Part shown: one piece after another, positions 1 through 5,240 of the stretch
How positions within the stretch are numbered: position 1 is the first letter of the stretch
Layout: each line of letters begins with the position of its first letter
Assembly (NCBI GenBank): GCA_016296655.1
Contig: JAEDIW010000081.1
Coordinates: 1 to 6,415 of the forward strand
DNA length: 6,415 nucleotides
Direction of reading: 5' to 3'
Source of the DNA: Treponema sp.
GTDB taxonomy: Bacteria > Spirochaetota > Spirochaetia > Treponematales > Treponemataceae
Translations under genes and position numbers: made by a program
The notes under the pieces: model-generated
The model's input: the letters and a program-made list of their open reading frames with translations, nothing else
Told to the model about the DNA's origin: nothing
Databases searched by the model: none

Positions 1-188
1 CCCACGGAGGAATCGCACCAGGTCTTGACCGCCTTGTAATGCTGATGCGTCACGAAGAATCAATCCACGAAGTTATTGCATTCCCTAAAAACAATCTTGC
101 AATGTCGCCAATGGATGAATGTCCTTCAGTTGTTGATGACAGCCAGCTTAAAGATTTGCACATTAACTGTTACGATGTAGAAGCATAG
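1..188 (+). CDS. aspS: Aspartate--tRNA ligase (AspRS), C-terminal end only
   Basis: The frame opening at base 3 codes for 61 residues and ends at TAG 186-188; the rest of the gene lies left of the window. The fragment starts HGGIAPGLDRLVML, which is class II aminoacyl-tRNA synthetase motif 3; the Arg of GLDR contacts ATP in this family. It continues with the bacterial AspRS tail: IAFPKN, then a PSVVDDSQLKDLHI segment matching the 'L-x-E/D-L-x-I' end of bacterial AspRS. The enzyme charges tRNA-Asp with aspartate in the cytoplasm. A Pro sits in HGGIAPGLDR where many bacterial enzymes have Phe or Leu. A strong terminator follows 25 bases after the stop, so aspS is the last gene of its transcript. 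Confidence 0.95.
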   Translation, partial: HGGIAPGLDRLVMLMRHEESIHEVIAFPKNNLAMSPMDECPSVVDDSQLKDLHINCYDVEA

Positions 189-213
189 CATTGTGGGGTT
201 AACCGCTTGAAAT

Positions 214-266
214 GGCTGCCCGAAATTTGTGTTTTTTGTACACAGGTTTGAGGGCAGCCTTTTTTT
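214..266 (+). terminator. Rho-independent terminator of aspS
   Basis: GGCTGCCC (214-221) pairs perfectly with GGGCAGCC (252-259), followed by seven T (260-266). The inner arms AAATTTGTG (223-231) and CACAGGTTT (241-249) also pair, with two G-U wobbles, so the full stem is about 17 bp with a T-rich loop. It ends the aspS transcript and isolates the next gene, whose start is 35 bases downstream. Confidence 0.92.
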
Positions 267-300
267 ATGATGGCAGTCATTATTTAACAGGGGGTACAAA

Positions 301-684
301 ATGGCTGAAAAAGAAATGGATGAAATTTTAGTAAAATGCCTTGAAAACTATCTGCAGGAAAAAAAAGACTTTGCGCAGTATTTGAACAGCAGAAATGACA
401 AAGTTTTTTTGCAGATATTTGCAGAAGTAAAAGAAGAAAACGATTTTATTATCAACGATGTGCAGGAAATTTTAAAAAGTGTGGATTCTGTTGAATCTCT
501 TGCAGAACAGTCTGAAGAAGTTATCAGCAATGCATTTGAATATCTAGAAGAATATGCCGACAGTTTTATTATTTCAGCAGACAAAGAGCAGCGCAAAAAA
601 GATGAAGCTGAATATGAAGAAATTCAGAATCTGCTGATGCTTTTTTATGATGAAGAAGATGGTTTTTCTGAGGAAAATTTTTAA
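301..684 (+). CDS. Acidic 127-residue protein of unknown function
   Basis: I do not recognise this family. The ATG at 301 has a clear ribosome site, CAGGGGG at 288-294. The protein is rich in Glu and Asp throughout, with predicted long amphipathic helices (about residues 2-25, 40-60, 64-90 and 93-117). It ends in an acidic tail (DEEDGFSEENF). There is no signal peptide or membrane segment, so it is probably cytoplasmic. It has one Cys (residue 13) and no catalytic motif I can point to. It follows the aspS terminator with no convincing promoter between, so it depends on read-through or on a promoter I cannot see. No hairpin terminator is visible after its stop; the next structure is the GC-rich repeat at 721-834. 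The steady codon pattern, Shine-Dalgarno and position make it a likely real gene. Confidence 0.8.
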   Translation: MAEKEMDEILVKCLENYLQEKKDFAQYLNSRNDKVFLQIFAEVKEENDFIINDVQEILKSVDSVESLAEQSEEVISNAFEYLEEYADSFIISADKEQRKKDEAEYEEIQNLLMLFYDEEDGFSEENF

Positions 685-720
685 GTAGTCTGAATTTTTA
701 TGGATTTTTAGAATCTGTTA

Positions 721-834
721 GCGCTGGGAGCCCCTTGCCGACCGCAACGGAACGCAAGTGAAGTGAGGACGGTGAGCGGTAGCGAAGGGCGGACATAGCG
801 ACCCGAATGAAATGAGGGGAACAGCCTTATGCTC
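721..834. repeat. GC-rich intergenic repeat-like element with imperfect inverted ends
   Basis: This 114-bp block is about 61% G+C by hand count, between AT-rich flanks. It does not read as a gene. Its ends can pair: GCTG (723-726) with CAGC (822-825), and CCCC (731-734) with GGGG (816-819). Inside, ACCGC (741-745) can pair with GCGGT (776-780). Two similar segments also occur, AAGTGAAGTGAGGAC (756-770) and CGAATGAAATGAGGGG (804-819). Repeated G(C/T)GAA/GTGAG-type wording is typical of interspersed intergenic elements in some Treponema genomes. It sits between the convergent gene ends at 684 and 884 and directly abuts the terminator of the minus-strand gene. Only one copy is in this window, so its repeat nature is inferred. 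Confidence 0.5.
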
Positions 835-864
835 AAAAAAAAACCGTTCCACAAGGAAACGGTT
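835..864 (-). terminator. Rho-independent terminator of the 46-residue protein gene
   Basis: Read on the minus strand, AACCGTTTCC (864-855) pairs with GGAACGGTT (850-842) around a four-base loop, with one bulged base. It is followed by an uninterrupted run of T (complement of the A tract 835-843). It lies 20 bases after the stop codon of the minus-strand gene. On the plus strand no T tract follows, so it works in one direction only. Confidence 0.9.
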
Positions 865-883
865 CTGTAAAAGCAGGTTTAAT

Positions 884-1024
884 TTACTTTGATGCTTTAT
901 CAGCTGCTGCGAGTGCTGCCAAAAGAGCGATGTTTGCTGCAACTCTTTTTGCATTCTTTTTGCTGTTAGCTTTTGTAGTTCTGTTATAAACTTTTTGTGG
1001 TCTGAAGCGATTTGCAAGTCTCAT
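884..1024 (-). CDS. Small, highly basic 46-residue protein of unknown function
   Basis: The ATG at 1024-1022 is preceded by a perfect Shine-Dalgarno, AAGGAGGA (complement of 1032-1039), seven bases away; the stop is at 884. The N-terminal part is strongly cationic (MRLANRFRPQKVYNR, then KKNAKR) and the C-terminal part is Ala-rich (IALLAALAAADKASK). In total there are 12 Lys/Arg against one Asp. No signal peptide precedes the basic part. The gene has a 17-bp-spaced promoter (1059-1087), a short leader and a strong terminator. This makes a complete one-gene transcript that looks built for high expression. Composition is compatible with a nucleic-acid- or ribosome-binding protein, or with a membrane-active amphipathic peptide, but the sequence does not decide. 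A longer version starting upstream at a TTG (1087) would place the promoter inside the gene and is rejected. Confidence 0.8.
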   Translation of the reverse strand: MRLANRFRPQKVYNRTTKANSKKNAKRVAANIALLAALAAADKASK

Positions 1025-1058
1025 GGAAAAATCCTCCTTGAAAATAAGATGTGTGGCA

Positions 1059-1087
1059 ATTATACAGAAAAAAATTAACACTGGCAA
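1059..1087 (-). promoter_or_regulatory. Sigma-70-type promoter of the 46-residue protein gene
   Basis: On the minus strand TTGCCA (complement of 1082-1087) and TATAAT (complement of 1059-1064) are separated by exactly 17 bases; the -10 matches the consensus fully and the -35 matches at five of six bases. Expected transcription start is near 1052, giving a leader of about 28 bases that contains the Shine-Dalgarno. Confidence 0.8.
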
Positions 1088-1126
1088 TAATTTATGAAAT
1101 TTTCTTAGTTTTTTGCAGGGACAGGT

Positions 1127-1132
1127 TATAAT
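1127..1132 (+). promoter_or_regulatory. Candidate -10 box for the secreted protein gene
   Basis: A perfect TATAAT lies 79 bases before the ATG at 1212, in the intergenic region shared with the divergent small gene. No good -35 hexamer is present at 16-18 bases upstream (the best is a weak CTTAGT or TTAGTT). Either an activator helps or this box is fortuitous. It would give a leader of about 73 bases. Confidence 0.4.
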
Positions 1133-1211
1133 ATATGGTGAACCTTGAAAATTTTTGCTCAGGGAATAATGAAATTTTTAGGCAAGCTTATTTGCGTATG
1201 CGGGAGGCGTT

Positions 1212-1583
1212 ATGAAAAAAATTATTTTTTTTGCGGCTGTAGCTTTTGCTTCGGCTTCACTTTTTGCCTTTGATTTGGGCGATTTGAAGGGAACATGGCA
1301 GGATTCAAACTGGAATGCTGACTGGACTTTTACTGGGGATGGAAAAATCATACTTGCTGATTCAACTACCGGCGAAGAAGTTTTTACGTTTACAGATGAA
1401 AATGTTCAGGATTTTAAAATCGATGCAGGAAAAACTGGTTTGTCTGTAAGTTTTAAATGCAGTGAAACAGAGCGTTCTTATAAGTTTACCAAACCGATTG
1501 CTTTGAATGCTGACCTTAACATGCACATAGATCCTGAGTGGGCGGATGAAGATTACGATGTAAAGATAAAATTCAAGAAATAA
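1212..1583 (+). CDS. Small secreted (periplasmic) protein, possibly lipocalin-like
   Basis: The ATG at 1212 follows GGGAGG (1202-1207) at normal spacing. Residues 1-19 (MKKIIFFAAVAFASASLFA) form a classical signal peptide: Lys pair, hydrophobic core and small residues before a probable cut after Ala19. There is no Cys at the cut site, so it is not a lipoprotein. The mature part (about 104 residues) begins FDLGDLKGTWQD and alternates short polar and aromatic stretches (WTFTGDGKIIL, VFTFTDENV, LSVSFKC, SYKFTKP, YDVKIKFKK). This suggests a small beta-barrel or beta-sandwich; the 'L-x-G-T-W' opening followed by strands resembles lipocalin-like domains. The fold is my inference and no function can be assigned. 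One Cys remains in the mature part. No clear terminator follows. Confidence 0.8.
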   Translation: MKKIIFFAAVAFASASLFAFDLGDLKGTWQDSNWNADWTFTGDGKIILADSTTGEEVFTFTDENVQDFKIDAGKTGLSVSFKCSETERSYKFTKPIALNADLNMHIDPEWADEDYDVKIKFKK

Positions 1584-1587
1584 TTTC

Positions 1588-1596
1588 TGCTATACT
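1588..1596 (+). promoter_or_regulatory. Candidate extended -10 promoter for the methyltransferase gene
   Basis: TGCTATACT is an extended -10 motif (TG, one base, TATACT) starting five bases after the stop of the secreted protein gene. No good -35 is visible at 17 bases. It would give a leader of about 150 bases before the ATG at 1754; the gene could instead be read through from upstream. Confidence 0.3.
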
Positions 1597-1753
1597 GAAA
1601 TTTTGTATGTTCTGGTAAAAATCTCTTGAATTTACAGGCTAATCTGGGATAGGTTTAGGGCACTTTAGAAAAATGAATTTGTAAGGGCTTTTTCGGGTGC
1701 TTTTCAGACAGATCTTTGGATTAGCCTTTTTTTGCTGGAGAAAGCTGATTTTT

Positions 1754-2533
1754 ATGACAAAACTTGAGCAGTATTACAACAAGTTTAAGGAAGACCACAG
1801 GCTTACGACTCGTCATGGCATGGTTGAATTTACGGTTTCTTTGAATAAAATTCTTCAGGTTGCTGGGGAAAATAATTTGGCTGGGTGCAGGCTTGCTGAT
1901 ATTGGGGCTGGAACTGGCAGGTATTCGGTTGAGCTGGCCCGCAGGGGATTTGATGTAACGGCGGTTGAACTTGTAAAGCACAATCTGGACATTCTTCTTG
2001 CAAAGCATGAAAAGGTAAAATGCTGGCCTGGTGATGCCAGGGATTTGCATTTTCTTGGAGATGAAAGTTTTGATATAACTCTTGTGTTTGGGCCTATGTA
2101 TCATCTTCATTCCGTGGAAGACAGGCTTAAGGCATTGAAGGAAGCAAAAAGGATTACCAGAAAGGGTGGTTTTATTTTTGTTGCCTATTATATGAATGAA
2201 TACAGCATAATCAGCTACTGTTTCAAAAAAGGTATGATAAAACAGTGTATTGAAAATAAAACCTTAACGGAAGATTTTAAGGCTGTTACGACAGAAGATG
2301 ACCTTTATAGTTTTACACGGCTGGAAGATGCAGACAAATTAAAAGAACTTGCTGAGTTAAAACGGATAAAAATTTTTGCACCTGACGGGCCTGCTGATTA
2401 TATGCGCCGTGAACTTAATGCAATGGATGAACAGACTTTCAATTATTTTATAGAATATCAGCTTGCAACTTGTGAAAGGGCAGAACTTCTTGGGGCAAGT
2501 TCACACATTGTTGATGTTCTTCAGAAAGTTTAA
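1754..2533 (+). CDS. Class I SAM-dependent methyltransferase
   Basis: This 259-residue cytoplasmic enzyme has the Rossmann-type SAM fold. Motif I is DIGAGTGRY (residues 49-57). The acidic residue that binds the ribose hydroxyls is Glu72 in VTAVEL, and GDARDL (93-98) holds the next SAM-contact Asp94. Motif IV is FDITLVFGPMYHL (106-118); its GP-x-YHL form is typical of a large uncharacterised group of bacterial methyltransferases. The C-terminus has the SSHIVDVL tail of the same group. The substrate cannot be read from the sequence. I chose ATG 1754, with GGAG at 1737-1740 as a rather distant Shine-Dalgarno. An in-frame GTG at 1697 would add 19 hydrophobic residues (starting MLFRQIFGL) not expected in the family, and has no ribosome site. 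It converges with the cyclase gene, with 54 bases between the stops and no obvious terminator. Confidence 0.88.
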   Translation: MTKLEQYYNKFKEDHRLTTRHGMVEFTVSLNKILQVAGENNLAGCRLADIGAGTGRYSVELARRGFDVTAVELVKHNLDILLAKHEKVKCWPGDARDLHFLGDESFDITLVFGPMYHLHSVEDRLKALKEAKRITRKGGFIFVAYYMNEYSIISYCFKKGMIKQCIENKTLTEDFKAVTTEDDLYSFTRLEDADKLKELAELKRIKIFAPDGPADYMRRELNAMDEQTFNYFIEYQLATCERAELLGASSHIVDVLQKV

Positions 2534-2587
2534 ATAGATTCTTCTGACCGTTTGTGATGTGCATGGTGTGGCGGCTGTGAAAAATCT

Positions 2588-4135
2588 TCATTGGAAATCT
2601 TCAATTGTGTAAAGTTTTACTTTTTCCTCTTTGCCACGGATTTCAGCTTCATCAACAAAAGAGAAGTCAAAATTTGCAGTTTTTTTGCCATCATTTTCTG
2701 TGTTGAGTAAATCCAGTGAAGCAGCACTTATCAGAAGATTTTTGCCGTATTGTTTGCAAAGAGATTCTATGCGGCTTGCAGTATTTACGGTGTCTCCTAT
2801 AACCGTATATTCCATTCGGTCTTTAGCACCAATATTTCCTGCAAGAAGGGTTCCAGAATGTATGCCGATGCCAAAGTTAAGGATTGGCAGATTTTTGCTG
2901 GCTGCCTCACTGTTTAGTTTTGCAAGTTCCTGACGCATCTGGAGAGCTGCTTTTATGGCATCTGCAGAATGGGTTTTTGAGTCAACTGGTGCGCCAAAAA
3001 TTGCCATGATTGCGTCTCCAATGTATTTGTTGATGATTCCGTTGTTTTTTGTGATGCATGTGCCTAGAGCTGTAAAATAGCGGTTTAGCAGGAAAACAAC
3101 TTTTTCAGGGGGCATGTTTTCACTCATCTTTGTAAAATTTCTTATGTCGCAGAACATTATGGTTGCGCACCTTTTGTGTCCGCCAAGTTTTATACTTTGC
3201 CGCAAAAGATAGTCACGGACATGTGGATCTACAAGTTTGCCAAATGTGTCCCTCATGAATTCCTTTTCCTGAAGGGCTTGGGACATATCGTTAAAAGAGT
3301 CGCTGAGCATGCCGAATTCGTCGCTGCTTACAATTGTGTTGTCATAAATCTTGTAATCTCCGGCTTCAATTTTTTTTGCTTTTTTTATCAGTTCTGACAG
3401 AGGTTTTTTGAAAAGCATTGCCACTCGCAGTGTAAGTAGAAAAAATGTAATCAAAAAAATGAGCGTTATGAAAAAGACATGGATATCAATTTTTATGTTG
3501 TGTTTAATTTCGAGAGTTTCAAGCAGATATGCAAAATATGTTATTGGAAAAACGCTGATTGTAAAGTAAAGAACTGTAAATGTTACAGTAATTGATGGAC
3601 AGATGATACCTTTTTGCCTTGAAATATTACCTTTTCTGAAATAGCGAGGAAGAACGAAATTTCTGTTTATGTTTTCAAGCGAAAAATAGCAGATTGCAAA
3701 TACAAGAATTATTTCCAGAACTGTAAAGATGAGTTCTGAAAAAATCATTTCTATAGATATTACGTTGTAAGTCTGCTTTATGTAAAGAAATTCTGCCATG
3801 TTGTAGAGGCATGCAAAAATCCAGCCGCTTGCAGAAATAAGGGAATAAGCAACAGGAAGGTTTATGAGGCGGCGCTTTATTTCTTCTCGGTCATCTTTTT
3901 TGGCTGAGAGTACATAGAAAATACTCAGAGCGGTAGGAATAAAAAAGGTCATAAAAAATTTTACAGGTTCGATGAAGAAATTTTTATGTCTGAAAGCCAT
4001 CAGATAGTCATGAAAGGTATTTCCTTCATGAAAGACACAGACATGGGAACAGAAAATTGTAATAGAATTTGCAACAAAAACCAAAAATCCATAGCAGATT
4101 GCAATTTTTACGAGTGTTTTTTTTGAAAGCGGCAT
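2588..4135 (-). CDS. Membrane-bound class III (IIIb) adenylate cyclase with HAMP domain
   Basis: The 515-residue protein makes cAMP from ATP at the inner face of the membrane. Six hydrophobic segments are visible (about residues 7-30, 57-76, 94-115, 128-151, 182-205 and 216-240). A HAMP-type linker follows (about 241-293, with SDEFGMLSDSFNDM) and then a CHD catalytic domain (about 322-512). All catalytic positions are present: metal-binding Asp330 (FCDIRNF) and Asp374 (YIGDAIMA), adenine-selecting Lys370 and Thr444, and transition-state Asn451 and Arg455 in GDTVNTASRIE. The Lys/Thr pair is the class IIIb form, which in other members responds to bicarbonate; that response is not shown here. 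The loops outside the membrane are short, so sensing is probably through the membrane part. The ATG at 4135 has no Shine-Dalgarno, and an in-frame TAA lies 12 bases upstream. A TGATAAAAT extended -10-like motif (complement of 4142-4150) would start transcription almost at the ATG, suggesting a leaderless message. No paired response gene is adjacent. Confidence 0.93.
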   Translation of the reverse strand: MPLSKKTLVKIAICYGFLVFVANSITIFCSHVCVFHEGNTFHDYLMAFRHKNFFIEPVKFFMTFFIPTALSIFYVLSAKKDDREEIKRRLINLPVAYSLISASGWIFACLYNMAEFLYIKQTYNVISIEMIFSELIFTVLEIILVFAICYFSLENINRNFVLPRYFRKGNISRQKGIICPSITVTFTVLYFTISVFPITYFAYLLETLEIKHNIKIDIHVFFITLIFLITFFLLTLRVAMLFKKPLSELIKKAKKIEAGDYKIYDNTIVSSDEFGMLSDSFNDMSQALQEKEFMRDTFGKLVDPHVRDYLLRQSIKLGGHKRCATIMFCDIRNFTKMSENMPPEKVVFLLNRYFTALGTCITKNNGIINKYIGDAIMAIFGAPVDSKTHSADAIKAALQMRQELAKLNSEAASKNLPILNFGIGIHSGTLLAGNIGAKDRMEYTVIGDTVNTASRIESLCKQYGKNLLISAASLDLLNTENDGKKTANFDFSFVDEAEIRGKEEKVKLYTIEDFQ

Positions 4136-4309
4136 ACTTTTATTTTATCACGGGTTATCTTAAAAATCTGTATTTTCTTATTTATGGGCATTCGTCGCCT
4201 GCTCAATTTTCTTCTGTCTGAAAAGCTTGCAAACAAAACCTATGCCACCAGGCTTTCCTCCCTGTCCATTTTTTGAGATTCTGCTTTTTGTGTAAAAATC
4301 GAAACTCTT
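4136..4309. other. Intergenic stretch with a 43-codon open frame, no clear gene
   Basis: No RNA gene, terminator or convincing promoter is seen except the -10-like motif noted with the cyclase. On the minus strand, directly after the TAG of the decayed AAA/nuclease fragment and in the same frame, 43 codons are open down to TAA at 4178-4180. The reading contains NGQGGKPGGIGFVCKLFRQ. It has no ATG, GTG or TTG start and no ribosome site. It could be the remnant of a C-terminus or chance. A 30-codon plus-strand ATG frame from 4184 overlaps it and has no ribosome site either. Confidence 0.35.
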
Positions 4310-4405
4310 CTATTCAATCACCCACTCAGTAAGCTGTTTTTCTGTGCTGGAATAGTTCACGCCCACTTTTACGATTTTGCGTCCGTCGTTTTTGTAGGCG
4401 ATTGG
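4308..4405. repeat. 98-bp direct repeat, copy 1
   Basis: This stretch aligns without gaps to 5143-5240 (offset 835) with nine mismatches by hand count, about 91% identity. It holds the last 31 codons and stop of the AAA/nuclease family gene plus two bases. It is explained by two copies of the same gene end and brackets the toxin-antitoxin module. Confidence 0.95.
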
Positions 4406-4444
4406 AAGACAGCTCTCGTAAAGTCCGAATTTTACTTCGTCTTT
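4310..4444 (-). pseudogene. Decayed, internally deleted 3' remnant of an AAA-ATPase/PD-(D/E)XK gene
   Basis: Read on the minus strand, the open stretch begins after an in-frame TAG (4447-4445), has no start codon and ends at TAG 4312-4310. It encodes KDEVKFGLYE, then SCLPIAYKNDGRK and the tail ending KQLTEWVIE. The first part matches the middle of the neighbouring gene (VKFGLYE; 20 identical bases at 4419-4438 and 5593-5612). The rest matches that gene's last 31 codons. The two blocks are 339 bp closer together than in the neighbour, an in-frame loss of 113 codons that includes the whole nuclease active site (SDAV and FEFK). It is therefore a non-functional relic of a second copy. Confidence 0.88.
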
Positions 4445-4454
4445 CTAACTCAAA

Positions 4455-4843
4455 TTAACTTTTAATCAGATTAATTATCTTTGTTTGTGGCCATAACTTA
4501 TTTGGATAGATAGAAAATTCAGTTTTATGTTTCCTTATAATTCGAACAGGTTTATCCAGTGAATTATCGTAAACATGTAAAATATCGCATAATTCAATTA
4601 ATTTTTTAATGTTAGAGATTGAACTATAATATCGACTTATAATTTTATCTTTTGGGACTTCATGCCCACCGGATGCGACTCTGGCATTTACACGTTCAAC
4701 ATTGATTTTAGGATCTGCGGTTAGAACAAATCCGCATTTGTATAAGTACCGACAATATCGAAAAATTGAGTTATTGTACTTTTTCCAGAGCCATTTGGTC
4801 CAGCAATAACAAGAATTATAGGCTTGCGTTCGGATGGAGTCAT
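4455..4843 (-). pseudogene. Zeta-toxin-like P-loop kinase, broken by an internal frame-shifting deletion
   Basis: The ATG at 4843 lies three bases after the antitoxin stop. The N-terminal part reads PIILVIAGPNGSGKST, a perfect Walker A of the zeta-toxin type, then YTNADLF and a stop (TAA 4723-4721), 40 residues in all. The C-terminal half is in another frame, from about 4736 to TAA 4457-4455. It reads GFVLTADPKINVERVNARV, then ASGGHEVPKDKIISRYY, LIELCDILHVYDNS and a WPQTK region, which is the usual C-terminal half of these kinases. About 70 residues between NAD and the FVLT strand are missing, judged from typical family length near 200. Intact relatives phosphorylate UDP-N-acetylglucosamine-type sugars and poison wall synthesis; this copy cannot make a full enzyme. 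The 40-residue N-terminal peptide may still be translated. Confidence 0.85.
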
Positions 4844-4846
4844 AGT

Positions 4847-5056
4847 TTATCTCAAAGTTACAGTTTTTGAAGTGGTATCATATCTGGCAACAGGTTTGTT
4901 GCAAATTTTAGCTTTTTGAAGGGCAGCCTGAACAGCTTTTTCCGCTCTTGTATCCATTTCAATATCATTAGCAGTAAGAATCTGTTTCTTTGATTTTGAA
5001 TCTACAACTGTAACGACAGTATCAATGTTTCCAATTTTTACAGTTACTTGTTTCAT
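4847..5056 (-). CDS. Putative antitoxin partner of the zeta-like toxin
   Basis: This is an intact 69-residue ORF directly upstream of, and three bases from, the toxin ATG, as in an antitoxin-toxin operon. I do not recognise the family from its sequence. It has two likely beta strands at the start (MKQVTVKIGNIDTVVTVVD), a probable helix (RAEKAVQAALQKAKI, about residues 38-52) and a basic end closing in TVTLR. There is no helix-turn-helix that I can see, so if it binds its own promoter it may do so through a strand-type fold. The start at 5056 has only a weak Shine-Dalgarno (GAGA, complement of 5063-5066). A palindrome-bearing promoter precedes it. The assignment rests on gene order and size, and the resemblance is not to the classic epsilon antitoxin or PezA. 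Confidence 0.65.
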   Translation of the reverse strand: MKQVTVKIGNIDTVVTVVDSKSKKQILTANDIEMDTRAEKAVQAALQKAKICNKPVARYDTTSKTVTLR

Positions 5057-5074
5057 ATTATGTCTCTATCTTTG

Positions 5075-5094
5075 ATTATAATAACATTATAACA
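5075..5094 (-). promoter_or_regulatory. Antitoxin promoter with palindromic operator candidate
   Basis: TTATAAT-AAC-ATTATAA (5076-5092) is a perfect 7+3+7 inverted repeat. On the minus strand it contains two TATAAT boxes (complements of 5086-5091 and 5075-5080). The upstream one is an extended -10, TGTTATAAT (complement of 5086-5094). The start site would be near 5079, leaving a leader of about 22 bases. A palindrome over the -10 is the usual place for toxin-antitoxin autoregulation, but an AT-only palindrome can also arise by chance. Confidence 0.55.
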
Positions 5095-5142
5095 ATTCTA
5101 CCGTCGGTATTCTGTGCTTTTTACCGAGTAAAATTTCCTTCC

Positions 5143-5240
5143 TTCTATTCAATCACCCACTCAGTAAGCTGCTTTTGTTCACTGGAATAGTTTACGCCAA
5201 CTTTTACAATTTTTCGTCCGTCGTTTTTGTAGGCGATTGG
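5143..5240. repeat. 98-bp direct repeat, copy 2
   Basis: This is the partner of 4308-4405, same orientation, about 91% identical. It covers the 3' end of the larger AAA/nuclease gene. The two copies enclose the antitoxin and the broken toxin. Confidence 0.95.

Noticed and set aside
718..1017. Minus-strand open frame of 99 codons over the GC-rich element and the small gene
   Set aside because: It crosses a clear terminator and overlaps the 46-residue gene in another frame; the part over the repeat reads like translated repeat.
884..1087. 67-codon version of the small basic protein starting at TTG 1087
   Set aside because: The start would lie in the -35 box and the -10 box would be inside the gene; the ATG at 1024 has a perfect Shine-Dalgarno.
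1697..1753. GTG start that would add 19 residues to the methyltransferase
   Set aside because: No ribosome site there, and the added hydrophobic stretch is unlike this cytoplasmic enzyme family; ATG 1754 begins where family members begin.
1721..2110. Minus-strand open frame of 129 codons
   Set aside because: Antisense shadow of the methyltransferase, overlapping its SAM-binding motifs; no ribosome site.
5104..5127. Inverted repeat TCGGTA/TACCGA as a terminator for the AAA/nuclease gene
   Set aside because: Only a 6-bp stem with a 12-base loop and no T tract after it on the minus strand.
4308..5240. CRISPR-like or insertion-sequence reading of the two direct repeats
   Set aside because: Both repeats are the coding 3' end of the same gene family, there are only two copies, and no transposase or terminal inverted repeats are present.
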